From positions 27,164-91,163 of the forward strand of contig NZ_WMBA01000028.1 of the NCBI RefSeq assembly GCF_009707865.1: a DNA stretch of 64,000 nt, given 5' to 3'. The translations under genes and the position numbers were made by a program. Each line of letters opens with the position of its first letter. Position 1 is the first letter of the stretch. The DNA is from Amycolatopsis pithecellobii. Its GTDB lineage: Bacteria; Actinomycetota; Actinomycetes; Mycobacteriales; Pseudonocardiaceae. Positions 29,446 to 38,281 of the stretch are shown here, piece after piece. The notes below the pieces were generated by a model. It was not told where the DNA came from. It ran no database searches and saw only the letters and a program-made list of their open reading frames with translations.

Positions 29446-30378
29446 TTACCGCCTGTTCTTCGGGTCGAGCGCCTCGCGCAACGACTCGCCGAGCAGCGTG
29501 AAACCCAGTGCCACCACGATGATTGCGATGGCCGGGTAGAACGCGAGCTCCGGTTTGACGTCCAGTAGCCCCTGCGATTTGCCCAGCATCAGGCCCCATT
29601 CGGCGCGGGTCCAGTCCGAATCGCCGAGCCCGAGGAAGGACAGCGCGGCGGCGTCGATGATCGAAGTCGCCAGTGTCAGCGTGGCCTGCACGATGACCGG
29701 GCCCACCGAGTTCGGCAGCATGTGCCGGAACACGATGGTGCCGCGCCGCACGCCGAGCGCCGTCGCCGCCAGCACGTGATCGCTCGACCGCTGAGCCAGC
29801 ATCGCGCCGCGCAGCAGCCGCGCGAAGATCGGCACGCTGACCACGGCGACCGCGATGATGACCGTCCACTGTGTACCGTGCGAGAACAGCGCGGCGATCG
29901 AGATGGCCAGCAGCAGCGAGGGAATCGCGAGCAGGATGTCGGTCAACCGCATCAGCAGCGTGTCCACCCAGCCGCCGAGCGCGCCGGCCAGCCCGCCGAT
30001 GATCATGCCGATGACCACGCCGATCAGTGTCGCGACCACGCCCACGATGAGGGTCTGCTGCGAACCAACGAGCAACCGCGAGAAGAAGTCGTAGCCGTTC
30101 TGGTCGCTGCCGAGGATGAAACCCGGCATCGGGCCGGGGATCGAGTCCGGCCGCAGGTTGTTCTTTAGCGCATCGTAGGGGATGTGCGGGTCTTTCGGCG
30201 CGATGAACGGGGACAGGATCGCCAGCAGCACGAACAGCGCCGTGATCACCGCGCCGATGATCGCGATCGGGCTGCGCGACATCCGCTTGAACGCGTCGGC
30301 CGCGAGGCTCGTGCCCCCGCCGGCGGCGGCCAGGTCGTCGATGCGGTCCTTCTTGCGCCGCAACAGATTCGTCGTCAT
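29446..30378 (-). CDS. Peptide ABC transporter permease (DppC type)
   Basis: A 310-residue membrane permease. An N-terminal OppC_N segment with a transmembrane helix (PIAIIGAVITALFVLLAIL) precedes the binding-protein-dependent transport domain. The EAA-like coupling loop EAA-equivalent reads AATALGVRRGTIVFRHMLPN. Six helices are expected. It overlaps the DppB stop by 4 bp. Confidence 0.93.
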   Translation of the reverse strand: MTTNLLRRKKDRIDDLAAAGGGTSLAADAFKRMSRSPIAIIGAVITALFVLLAILSPFIAPKDPHIPYDALKNNLRPDSIPGPMPGFILGSDQNGYDFFSRLLVGSQQTLIVGVVATLIGVVIGMIIGGLAGALGGWVDTLLMRLTDILLAIPSLLLAISIAALFSHGTQWTVIIAVAVVSVPIFARLLRGAMLAQRSSDHVLAATALGVRRGTIVFRHMLPNSVGPVIVQATLTLATSIIDAAALSFLGLGDSDWTRAEWGLMLGKSQGLLDVKPELAFYPAIAIIVVALGFTLLGESLREALDPKNRR

Positions 30379-31379
30379 CGCACCCGCACCCTCGGATCGA
30401 TGATCGCGTACGAGACGTCCACCAGGAGATTGACGAGCACGTACACGAACGCGGCCAGCAGCAACAACGCCTGCAGCCGCGGGTAGTCCCGCCGCTCGAT
30501 GCCCTGTGCCAGCAGGTAACCGAGGCCCGGGATGTTGAACACCTTCTCCGTCACCACCGCGCCCGCGAGCAGCAGCCCGGTCTGCAGACCGATCGTCGTG
30601 GACACCGGCAGCAGCGCGTTGCGCAGAATGTGCCGGCGCCGGATCACGGAGATGGTCAGGCCCTTGGATTCGGCGGTGCGCACGAAATCCTCCTGCTGAA
30701 CGTCCAAAACGGACGCCCTGGTGATCCGCACGATCACCGCGAACGGGATGCTCGCCAGCGCGATCGCCGGCAGGATCAGGTGCCTGACCGCGTCCCAGAA
30801 CGCGTCGAACTCACCGGTCAGCAACCCGTCGAGGGTGAAGAACCCGGTGATGTGGGTGGCGTCGATGGTGACGTCCTGGCGGCCGGACGGCGGCAGGATG
30901 CCCAGCTTCTGCGCGAAGATGTACTTCAACAGCACGCCGAAGAAGAACACCGGGACCGCGACGCCGACGAGCGTCGTGAGCACGGTCGCGTTGTCGAGCA
31001 GCCGCCCATGGAAACGCGCGGCCACATAGCCGAGCGGGATGCCGAACGCGATCGCCAGCACCAGCGCGAAGAACGCCAGCTCGATCGTCGCCGGGAAGGC
31101 GCGGCCGATCTCGGCGAGCACCGTGTCACCGCTGATCAGCGAGCTGCCGAAGTCCCCGGTGAGGATCCGGCCGAGGAACTTCCCGTACTGGGTGTAGATC
31201 GGCTGGTCCAGACCAAGCAAGTGGTTGAGGTCGGCCAGTTTCTGCGGCGTGGCCTTGTCCCCGAGCAGCGCCCCCGCGGGTCCGCCCGGCAGCAACCGCA
31301 GCCAGGCGAACACGAGGATGGACAGCACGAGGAGCGTAGGCACCGCCTGCAGCAACCGGCGAATGATGAATCGCAGCAT
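30375..31379 (-). CDS. Peptide ABC transporter permease (DppB type)
   Basis: A 334-residue permease with the classic DppB start MLRFIIRRLLQAVPTLLVLS and six helices. The coupling loop reads RTAESKGLTISVIRRRHILRNA. It is separated from the upstream binding-protein gene by 88 bp that contain a stem-loop, suggesting lower expression of the membrane and ATPase genes than of the binding protein. Confidence 0.93.
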   Translation of the reverse strand: MLRFIIRRLLQAVPTLLVLSILVFAWLRLLPGGPAGALLGDKATPQKLADLNHLLGLDQPIYTQYGKFLGRILTGDFGSSLISGDTVLAEIGRAFPATIELAFFALVLAIAFGIPLGYVAARFHGRLLDNATVLTTLVGVAVPVFFFGVLLKYIFAQKLGILPPSGRQDVTIDATHITGFFTLDGLLTGEFDAFWDAVRHLILPAIALASIPFAVIVRITRASVLDVQQEDFVRTAESKGLTISVIRRRHILRNALLPVSTTIGLQTGLLLAGAVVTEKVFNIPGLGYLLAQGIERRDYPRLQALLLLAAFVYVLVNLLVDVSYAIIDPRVRVR

Positions 31380-31406
31380 ATGGTTCGTGCCTTACGAGTT
31401 CCGTCA

Positions 31407-31455
31407 CCGGAAAGTACCCACGCCCCGGGATCACCGCGGCGGGGGCACTTTCCGG
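31407..31455 (-). terminator. Intra-operon stem-loop (attenuating terminator)
   Basis: CCGGAAAGT pairs with ACTTTCCGG, with further G/C pairing inside, between the binding-protein stop and the permease start. There is no T-tract, so it could stabilise the upstream message or partly terminate. Confidence 0.5.
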
Positions 31456-31467
31456 CGCGAAGCTCCG

Positions 31468-33132
31468 TCAGCCCTTGGTGACCGTGTAGAAACGCTCGTC
31501 GGTCAGCGGTGTGGGGATCAGGTTGTGGATGTTGTTCTTGACCACGATCGCCGGCGGCGACGAGGTCAACGGCACCGCGGGGACATACTGCGAGATCACC
31601 ACGCCGGCCTGTTCGTAGGCCGCCTTCTTCGCCTCCGGCGTCACCTGGGCGTCCGCAGTGGACAGTGCGGAGAAGATCGCCGGGTTGTTGAACCCGAACT
31701 CCGCCTTCTGCCTGCCGAAGAACGTCCCGACGAAGTTGCCGGCGTCGGCGTAGTCACCGGTCCAGCCCAGCAGGTGGAGATCCTGCTTGCCCGCCTTCTG
31801 CACGTCGTCCTTGTAGCCACCGTTCCACGGCTCCTGGACGATGTTGACGTTGATGCCGACAGCCTTGAGATCGTCCGCGACCGCGCCGCCGATGTCCACC
31901 GGGTTCGGCATATACGGGCGGGTGACCTCGGTCGGAACGTAGAAGTTCAGCGTCAGCCCGGTCGCCCCGGCCTGCGCCAGCAGCGCCTTGGCCTGGTTCG
32001 GGTCGTAGCTGTGCTTCTCCACCGCGTCGGTGTAGCCGGGCACGTTGTTCGGCAGGAACTGCGTCTGCGCGTAGGCGCCGGTGGGCAGCTTGTTCTTGGC
32101 CAGCTGGTCCTTGTTGATCGCGTACTCGATCGCCTTGCGGACCCGGACGTCGGCCAGCTTCGGGTTGTTCTTCTGGTTGATACCCAGGTACAGGATGTTG
32201 AACGCGGGACGGATCAGCACCTGGTTGCCCGCGTCCTTGAGCGAGGCGTAGTCCGCCGGGCTCGGGAAGTCGTAACCGTCGATGGTGCCGGCGGCCAGCT
32301 CCTGCTTGCGCGCGTTCTCGTCTTCGATGATCTTGAAGATGAGCTTGGCCGTCTTGGCCTTCTCACCCCAGTAGTCGTCGTTGCGGACGAGGGTGACCGT
32401 CTTGTTCGTCTTGTCGTAGCTATCGAACTTGTACGGGCCGGTGCCGGTCGGGTGCTGGTTCGCGTACTCGGGATAAGTGAACGAGTCGCCGCTTTGGGTC
32501 ACGTTGTCGGCGTTGTACTTCTTGAGCGCGTCGGGGCTGGAGATCGACAGCGACGTCAGGCCGAAGGCGTCCGGGAAGGCACCCTTCGCCTTGTTCAGGT
32601 TCAGAACGGCGGTGTAGTCGTCCTTGGCCTCGCAGGACTTGTAGACGGGCGTGCCGGTGGCGTCGCCCTCGTTCTTCGCGAACCCCTCGAAGACGTCGCC
32701 GTAGTAGATCATCTGGCTCTGCGCGGCGGCGCCCTTCATGTTGTACCAGCGGTCGAAGTTGAAGCAGACCGCCGCGGCGTTGAAGGGGGTGCCGTCGTGG
32801 AATTTGACGCCCTGGCGCAGGGTGAACGTCCACGTCTTGCCGTCGGTGCTCGGGCTCCACGCGGTGGCAAGGGCACCCTCGAGCTGGGTGGTGCCGGGCT
32901 TGTAGGTCACCAGTGTGTCGAACATCTGGCGCGCCGGGCGGAAGCTCTCGCCGTCGTCGTTGAAGATGGGGTCGAAGTTCTTCGGCGCACCCGCGGCGCC
33001 GAAGACGAAGGTGTCATTGGCGCCACCGCCCGAACCACGTTCGGAGGCGCACGCCGACATGGCCACGGCGAGCGCACCAGCAAGCCCGATCAGGGCGAGT
33101 CGGCGCAGACGAGCCACCCGCTGAGGGAGCAT
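31468..33132 (-). CDS. Peptide ABC transporter substrate-binding lipoprotein
   Basis: A 554-residue family 5 (SBP_bac_5) binding protein. The lipobox AMSAC gives C28 after a hydrophobic signal peptide. The mature protein has the typical LRQGVKFHDGTPFNA segment and a long two-lobed fold. It captures peptides (or related solutes such as nickel complexes) for the DppBCDF-like permease encoded downstream. ATG 33132 has an excellent SD (AAGGAG, 5 nt). Confidence 0.93.
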   Translation of the reverse strand: MLPQRVARLRRLALIGLAGALAVAMSACASERGSGGGANDTFVFGAAGAPKNFDPIFNDDGESFRPARQMFDTLVTYKPGTTQLEGALATAWSPSTDGKTWTFTLRQGVKFHDGTPFNAAAVCFNFDRWYNMKGAAAQSQMIYYGDVFEGFAKNEGDATGTPVYKSCEAKDDYTAVLNLNKAKGAFPDAFGLTSLSISSPDALKKYNADNVTQSGDSFTYPEYANQHPTGTGPYKFDSYDKTNKTVTLVRNDDYWGEKAKTAKLIFKIIEDENARKQELAAGTIDGYDFPSPADYASLKDAGNQVLIRPAFNILYLGINQKNNPKLADVRVRKAIEYAINKDQLAKNKLPTGAYAQTQFLPNNVPGYTDAVEKHSYDPNQAKALLAQAGATGLTLNFYVPTEVTRPYMPNPVDIGGAVADDLKAVGINVNIVQEPWNGGYKDDVQKAGKQDLHLLGWTGDYADAGNFVGTFFGRQKAEFGFNNPAIFSALSTADAQVTPEAKKAAYEQAGVVISQYVPAVPLTSSPPAIVVKNNIHNLIPTPLTDERFYTVTKG

Positions 33133-33208
33133 GTGAACTCCTTGTACAAGTTGCAGTTTGTGACCGCCGACCCTAGCCGGATCCGGGCAGATTACTAACC
33201 ACGACAGG

Positions 33209-33850
33209 TTACGATCGCGCTACGTAAAACATGAAACTCTCGCACGCTGGGGATATCCAGTTGCTCTGCGTAGAGCCTTTTCCCATATCGCCCCCACCGC
33301 CATCCTCCATATGGGTGAATGTCCCATCTACTGGGAACCATCCGCGTTCGAACGCCTGCCACCGTCGCAGGTGTGCACGGGAGGCTTCGCCGTCGCGCCG
33401 GACGGCGCGCTCGAGACGCTCTACAGGGTCTGGACCAATCACGAGGAACAGGGCCGAGAGTCGCGGGCGCACGGATTTCCGGCCCGCCGAAACACCTTCC
33501 AGGATCAGGATGTCGGGCGGCGCGACGGTGATGCGCTCGCCAGGCACGGGCCGCCCACTGGTCCAGTCCAGTTTGGTGTAGTGCCCAGTCTGGGCGTGCT
33601 CGAGCGGTTCGAGCACGCCCTCGGCCAGCCGCGGCCACCACGCGACCGGATCGTCCCAGGTCGCGAAGGAATCTGTGCTGATGATCGTGACGCGAGCAGG
33701 GGCCAACGCCCCGGCGAGCTTCGCGGCGAAAGTGGACTTCCCGGCGCCGGAGGGACCGTCGACGGCGACCAGCCGGACGTCACCGAGCCGGGGCGGCCAG
33801 GCGAGCACGGCGGCCGCGAGCTCAGAGAGCGCGGCGTCCGGAGAGGGCAC
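33209..33850 (-). CDS. Uridine-kinase-like P-loop kinase
   Basis: A 213-residue nucleoside/phosphoribulokinase-like protein. Walker A is GPSGAGKST (33-40), with a downstream IISTDSF, LILEGV and the lid segment [10 protein letters not shown]. The family phosphorylates nucleosides or small alcohols. GTG 33850 is preferred over TTG 33856. Either start overlaps the recR 3' end by about 30 nt. After FPVDG the last 40 residues are rich in Gly, Ser and aromatic residues, encoded by AT-richer DNA, and look unlike family C-termini. The 3' end may be altered. Confidence 0.78.
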   Translation of the reverse strand: MPSPDAALSELAAAVLAWPPRLGDVRLVAVDGPSGAGKSTFAAKLAGALAPARVTIISTDSFATWDDPVAWWPRLAEGVLEPLEHAQTGHYTKLDWTSGRPVPGERITVAPPDILILEGVSAGRKSVRPRLSALFLVIGPDPVERLERAVRRDGEASRAHLRRWQAFERGWFPVDGTFTHMEDGGGGDMGKGSTQSNWISPACESFMFYVARS

Positions 33851-34418
33851 GGCCAAGGGTCAGCTCGTCGGCGAACTCCAGGTCCCCGCCCATCGGCAGG
33901 CCCGACGCGAGGCGGGTGACGGCGAGACCGGGGAAGTCCCGCAGCATGCGCACGAGGTAGGTCGCGGTGGCCTCGCCCTCGGTGTTGGGGTCGGTCGCGA
34001 TGATCACCTCGGTGACCTCTTCGCCGCCGATGCGGGTGAGCAGCTCGCGGATGCGCAGCTGGTCTGGGCCGATGCCCGAAAGAGGGTCGAGCGCGCCGCC
34101 GAGTACGTGGTAGCGGCCCTTGAACTCGCGGGTGCGCTCGACGGCCAGTACGTCCTTGGGTTCCTCCACCACGCAGATCTGTGACGTGTCGCGGCGGGTA
34201 TCGCGGCAGATGCGGCACTGCTGCTGTTCGGAGACGTTGCCGCAGATCTCGCAGAACTGGACGCCCTCGCGGACCTTGCCGAGCACGTCCTGCAGGCGCG
34301 CGATGTCGGCCGGGTCCGCGGCGAGCAGGTGAAAAGCAATACGCTGCGCGCTTTTCGGGCCGATGCCGGGCAGCTGGCCCAGCTCGTCGATCAGGTCCTG
34401 AACTACACCCTCGTACAA
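33822..34418 (-). CDS. recR: Recombination protein RecR
   Basis: A 198-residue RecR that acts with RecF/RecO at gapped DNA. The N-terminal helix-hairpin-helix ([15 protein letters not shown]) precedes the zinc finger C56-x2-C59-x8-C68-x2-C71, then a Toprim domain (VVEEPKD onward) and [12 protein letters not shown]. The start is a TTG with GGAAG upstream, 12 nt after the ybaB stop, so the two form an operon as in Rv3716c-Rv3715c. Confidence 0.95.
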   Translation of the reverse strand: MYEGVVQDLIDELGQLPGIGPKSAQRIAFHLLAADPADIARLQDVLGKVREGVQFCEICGNVSEQQQCRICRDTRRDTSQICVVEEPKDVLAVERTREFKGRYHVLGGALDPLSGIGPDQLRIRELLTRIGGEEVTEVIIATDPNTEGEATATYLVRMLRDFPGLAVTRLASGLPMGGDLEFADELTLGRALSGRRAL

Positions 34419-34430
34419 CTGGCGCGCTTC

Positions 34431-34784
34431 CTAACCGAGACCCGGCAGGCCGAGATCAGGCATGCCGCCGCCGAGCGCGCCCGCGACCGGGCCGAGCTTT
34501 TCCTCGGTGACCTTCCTGGCATTCGTGCTCGCGTCCCGGACCGCGGCGACGACGAGGTCCGCGAGTGTTTCGGTGTCCTCGGGGTCGACGACCTTCGGGT
34601 CGATCTTGAGGCTCTTGAGTTCGAGGTCGCCGGTGACGGTCGCGGTGACGAGACCACCGCCGGCGCTGCCGGTCACCTCCGTGCGCGCGAGCTCCTCCTG
34701 CGCGGCGACGAGCTGCTGCTGCATCTGCTGCGCTTGCTGGAGGATCGCCTGCATATCGGGCATTCCACCGCCGGGTTGCACCAT
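34431..34784 (-). CDS. YbaB/EbfC nucleoid-associated protein
   Basis: A 117-residue DNA-binding protein of the YbaB/EbfC family. A Gln/Met-rich helix ([19 protein letters not shown]) is followed by [22 protein letters not shown]. It forms dimers that bind DNA and is conserved between dnaX and recR. ATG 34784 (MVQPGGG) is preferred over 34799 because family members start with a short M-x-QPGG. The dnaX gene is separated from it by an opposite-strand amidase gene. Confidence 0.92.
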   Translation of the reverse strand: MVQPGGGMPDMQAILQQAQQMQQQLVAAQEELARTEVTGSAGGGLVTATVTGDLELKSLKIDPKVVDPEDTETLADLVVAAVRDASTNARKVTEEKLGPVAGALGGGMPDLGLPGLG

Positions 34785-34895
34785 GATCGGATTTCCCATC
34801 CTCGAGGGACTTGCACGTGCCGACCAGCCTAGCCGCCCGCGACACAGGACGGCCGATGGCGCGGCGAGTGGGCTCATCGGCGGTGCTGTGGCACC

Positions 34896-35735
34896 GTGTT
34901 GGCCGTGCGTGCGCGTGTGCTTTCCACGGTGATGGCCGGGTCGTTGCTGCTTGCGGCGTGTTCGAGCGGTGGCGCCGCGGCGCCGGCGCCGTCGCTGACC
35001 GCGCCGTCCTCGTCGTCGGATTTTGTGGGCCCGTCGAGTGTGTCGTCTGCTGTTGCCTCGCCGACTGTGCCGTTGCCTGCCAAGGTGCGGAAGGTCGTCA
35101 TGCTGGACCCCGGGCACAACGGTGGGAACGCGAGCCACCCGGCGGAGATCAACAAGCAGGTCCCGGCGGGGCGGGGTGAGACGAAGCCGTGCAACACGAC
35201 CGGCACCTCGACCCGCGCGGGGTATACGGAGCACGCTTTCAACTGGGATGTCGCGCAGCGGGTGGGGGCGGCGCTGGCGGCGCGCGGGGTGGTGGTCCAG
35301 TACACCCGGGACAGTGACGCGGGTGTCGGACCTTGTGTGGACAAGCGCGCGGCGCGCGGCAACGAGTCCGACGCCGCGGCGGTGGTGTCGATCCACGCGG
35401 ACGGCTCGGACTCGGCGGGCGCACGCGGTTTTCACGTGTCGTACTCGAACCCGTCGTTGAATGCGGCCCAGGGCGGGCCGTCGATTGATTTGGCCGGCGA
35501 CCTTCGGGACGCGCTCCGGTCGGGCGGCTTCCCGCCATCGACCTATCTCGGGGCGAACGGGATCTATCCGCGCGCGGACTTGGCGGGGTTGAACCTGTCG
35601 AACCGCCCCGCGGCCCTGGTCGAATGCGGCAACATGCGCAACCCGGCCGAGGCCGCGGCGATGTCGTCCGCCCCGGGCCGGCAGCAATACGCGGACGCCA
35701 TCACGGCGGGGATCCTCCGGTACCTGGGCCTTTGA
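34896..35735 (+). CDS. N-acetylmuramoyl-L-alanine amidase, lipoprotein-like
   Basis: A 279-residue exported Amidase_3 enzyme that cleaves the lactyl-L-Ala bond of peptidoglycan. The lipobox LLAACSS marks C22. A Ser/Pro/Ala linker precedes the zinc domain with DPGHNGG, a central E in TEHAFN, SIHADGS and catalytic VECGN. Its location inside the recR-ybaB-dnaX block is that of mycobacterial Rv3717. The start is uncertain (GTG 34896 or GTG 34905). Confidence 0.9.
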   Translation: MLAVRARVLSTVMAGSLLLAACSSGGAAAPAPSLTAPSSSSDFVGPSSVSSAVASPTVPLPAKVRKVVMLDPGHNGGNASHPAEINKQVPAGRGETKPCNTTGTSTRAGYTEHAFNWDVAQRVGAALAARGVVVQYTRDSDAGVGPCVDKRAARGNESDAAAVVSIHADGSDSAGARGFHVSYSNPSLNAAQGGPSIDLAGDLRDALRSGGFPPSTYLGANGIYPRADLAGLNLSNRPAALVECGNMRNPAEAAAMSSAPGRQQYADAITAGILRYLGL

Positions 35736-35840
35736 CGCCAGTGGCGTGGTGACCGGCGGCCTTGGCTCTCTCCGGTCCCGATCCCATATCGCGAGGTGGT
35801 CGGCCGGCATGCCGCCGCGATGGCCGGGAGTGTGAGCCGG

Positions 35841-37937
35841 TCAGTCCAGGGGGCGGGCGCCCAGGTGTTCCGCGAGGAGACGGTGCGCCGCCTCGTCGTG
35901 GTCGATTGCGGGGGCCGCTGGGATCGGAGAGAGGCCGCCAGGAAGGGGTGACTCTTCGGCCAGCAGCTCGACCTCGTCCTCGTCCGGTTCCGGCGGAAGC
36001 GGGATGTCCGGTTCGGTCGTCACCGGCTGGGGCTTGGGGGGTGCGGCGGGAGCGGTCGGCCGTTGGAACGTGCGCGGTTGTTGTTGCGGTGCCTCGCGCT
36101 GCGTCGGGCCCGGCTGCGGTCGTGGGCCGGCGCCATTCGGGCGTGCCGAGCCGCCGCCGCTGCCGCCGTGGACGCAGCGCACTTGCCAGGTACCGCCGAG
36201 GACCTCGTGTAGTGCGGCCGCGATGAAGTCCGCGTTGCGGGGCTCGGAAAGCCTGCGTGCCAACGGTTCCGCGGTGTGCGACAGCACGACCATCGAGCCC
36301 TCGACACTCTGCACCGTCGCGTGCGTGAGCATCGCCTCGGTGCTACGGCTCGTCTTGCGGATCGCGGCGAGCAGGGCCGACCAGACATTGCGGATCGCCG
36401 CCGCATCCACGCCGCCCGACTCCCCTTGTGCCACAACGGTTTCCGTGGCAGCCGGACCCGGATCGGCGGACGCTGCGTTGGCCGGGGCCGTTCCTGCGGG
36501 TGCCGCAACTGGGCGGCCGGACTCCGGGGTGGGGCTGGTCGGCCCAGATCGGGCGGATTCCGCAAGGCGCGCGGCCTCCGGCGCTGGGCGACCAGGCTCC
36601 GGCGCCGGGCGGGTGGCGTCCCCAGCAGAACGGGCCGATTCCGCGGCCAGGCGAGCGGCTTCCGGAGCGGGACGACCAGGCTCCGCGGCGGGGCCGGGAG
36701 CTGCCGGCCGTCCCTCGGCTGCGCGTTGGGACGGACGCTGGTAGGACCGCTCCGGCGCGGGAGCGCCCGCCGAGGCCGCGACGCCACCTCGCTCGAGGCG
36801 TTCCAGGCGTTGCAGCATCGCCGCCTCACTGTCCGAAGCGGACGGAAGGAGCATGCGCGCGCACAGCAGTTCCAGCAACAACCTCGGCGCCGTCGCGCCA
36901 CGCATCTCTAGCAGTCCATTGTGGACGATCTCGGCGTACCGGGTCAGCGTGCCGAGCCCTACGCGTTCGGCCTGCGCGGTCATCCGGGTCAGTTCGTCCT
37001 CAGGCGCGGACACCAAACCCCGCGCCGCCGCGTCGGGCACCGAGCGGACGAGCACCAGATCACGCAAGCGGTCCAGCAGATCCGAGGCGAACCGGCGTGG
37101 ATCGTGGCCTGCTTCGGCCAGTCGCTCGACCGTGCCGAACACCGCAGCCGAATCCTCGGTCGCGAGCCCGTCGATCATGTCGTCGATCAGCGCGACGTCG
37201 GTGACCCCCAGGAGCGACAAGGCACGTTGGTACGTCACACCTTCCGGTCCGGCGCCGGCGAGAAGCTGGTCGAGAACCGACTGTGTGTCACGCGCCGAAC
37301 CACCGCCGGCGCGGATCACGAGCGGGTACACGGCGGGCTCGACAGGGATGCCTTCGGCGGCGACGTTGCGTTCCAGCAGTTCGCGCATCGCGCGCGGCGG
37401 GATGAGCCGGAACGGATAATGGTGTGTGCGCGAACGGATCGTCGGCAGCACCTTGTCCGGCTCGGTGGTGGCGAAAATGAAGATCAAGTGTTCCGGGGGC
37501 TCTTCGACGATCTTGAGCAGGGCGTTGAAACCCTGCGTGGTGACCATGTGGGCCTCGTCGATGATGAACACGCGGTAGCGCGACTCGGCGGGCGCGTAGA
37601 AAGCCTTGTCCCGCAGCTCACGCGCGTCGTCGACACCACCGTGGCTCGCCGCATCGAGCTCGGTGACGTCGATACTGCCCGTACCCTCCGGCGCCAGCGC
37701 CCGGCACGAATCGCATTTGCCACACGGGTCGGGCGTCGGCCCCTCGACGCAGTTGAGCGAACGCGCCATGATCCGCGCGCTGGACGTCTTCCCACACCCG
37801 CGGGGCCCGGAGAACAAGTAGGCATGGTTGATCCGCCCAGCCGCGAGCGCGGTGCGCAGCGGCTCGGTGACATGCTCCTGCCCCACGACCTCCGCAAAGG
37901 TCGAGGGCCGATACTTCCGATAAAGAGCCAAAGCCAC
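35841..37937 (-). CDS. dnaX: DNA polymerase III subunits gamma/tau
   Basis: A 698-residue clamp-loader ATPase. Walker A GPRGCGKT is at 44-51, zinc cysteines C63, C72, C75 and C78 follow, then DEAH and sensor motifs. Residues 400-510 are a Pro/Ala/Arg-rich linker with a duplicated unit (EPGRPAPEAARL). The C-terminal domain (about 515-600) is for polymerase contact. The GTG start is 6 nt after a TAGTCT box. No slippery frameshift heptamer was noticed, so only the long form may be made. Confidence 0.95.
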   Translation of the reverse strand: MALALYRKYRPSTFAEVVGQEHVTEPLRTALAAGRINHAYLFSGPRGCGKTSSARIMARSLNCVEGPTPDPCGKCDSCRALAPEGTGSIDVTELDAASHGGVDDARELRDKAFYAPAESRYRVFIIDEAHMVTTQGFNALLKIVEEPPEHLIFIFATTEPDKVLPTIRSRTHHYPFRLIPPRAMRELLERNVAAEGIPVEPAVYPLVIRAGGGSARDTQSVLDQLLAGAGPEGVTYQRALSLLGVTDVALIDDMIDGLATEDSAAVFGTVERLAEAGHDPRRFASDLLDRLRDLVLVRSVPDAAARGLVSAPEDELTRMTAQAERVGLGTLTRYAEIVHNGLLEMRGATAPRLLLELLCARMLLPSASDSEAAMLQRLERLERGGVAASAGAPAPERSYQRPSQRAAEGRPAAPGPAAEPGRPAPEAARLAAESARSAGDATRPAPEPGRPAPEAARLAESARSGPTSPTPESGRPVAAPAGTAPANAASADPGPAATETVVAQGESGGVDAAAIRNVWSALLAAIRKTSRSTEAMLTHATVQSVEGSMVVLSHTAEPLARRLSEPRNADFIAAALHEVLGGTWQVRCVHGGSGGGSARPNGAGPRPQPGPTQREAPQQQPRTFQRPTAPAAPPKPQPVTTEPDIPLPPEPDEDEVELLAEESPLPGGLSPIPAAPAIDHDEAAHRLLAEHLGARPLD

Positions 37938-37943
37938 GCCGCG

Positions 37944-37949
37944 AGACTA
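37944..37949 (-). promoter_or_regulatory. Leaderless -10 box of dnaX
   Basis: TAGTCT on the minus strand has a 6-nt spacer to GTG 37937. Confidence 0.55.
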
Positions 37950-38100
37950 CCGCCCACCCCCGACACCCCACGAAACACCAGGAGAAGCCACCACCACCCC
38001 CGCACGCACACTCGCGCACACCGAACGCTCAACTCGCGCGGGCAACGGGGGCTGGTCGAAACCACACAGGACCGGCGCTCGCCAGGGCGAGGAGCTCGCG

Positions 38101-38140
38101 CCGTGGGGGTCTGGGGGCTCAGCCCCCAGATGCAATGAAG
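38101..38140. repeat. G/C-rich palindromic repeat, copy 2
   Basis: Read on the minus strand it gives ATTGCATCTGGGGGCTGAG then CCCCCAGACCCCCACGGC, closely matching the repeat at 6995 in opposite orientation. Confidence 0.5.
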
Positions 38141-38157
38141 GGTGCGGCCGGCGGGAA

Positions 38158-38174
38158 GGTGGTCGAAGACCACC
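38158..38174 (-). terminator. Hairpin after SRP RNA
   Basis: GGTGGTC pairs with GACCACC around a 3-nt loop, just beyond the 3' end of the SRP RNA. The T-tract is weak. Confidence 0.5.
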
Positions 38175-38179
38175 GAACA

Positions 38180-38268
38180 AGGGGACCCCCGCACCCGCCA
38201 GAGCCTGCTTATCCTTGCTGCCTTCCGGCCCTGGGGAGGTTCACAGGGTGGACGCCGCGGGGGTCCGT
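38180..38268 (-). ncRNA. ffs: Signal recognition particle RNA, small bacterial type
   Basis: The minus strand folds into a long hairpin closed by GGACCCCCGC / GCGGGGGTCC. It carries the diagnostic helix-8 sequence GGGCCGGAAGGCAGCAAGG with the downstream AAGCAGG. The adjacent dnaX gene is a common neighbour. The product binds Ffh for membrane targeting. The ends are accurate to a few bases only. Confidence 0.9.
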
Positions 38269-38281
38269 CGCCCAGTGTAGG

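Noticed and set aside
31225..33198. 657-codon plus-strand frame opposite the peptide-binding lipoprotein
   Set aside because: The translation is Arg/Val/Gly-rich antisense shadow, while the opposite frame has a lipobox, SD and SBP family motifs.
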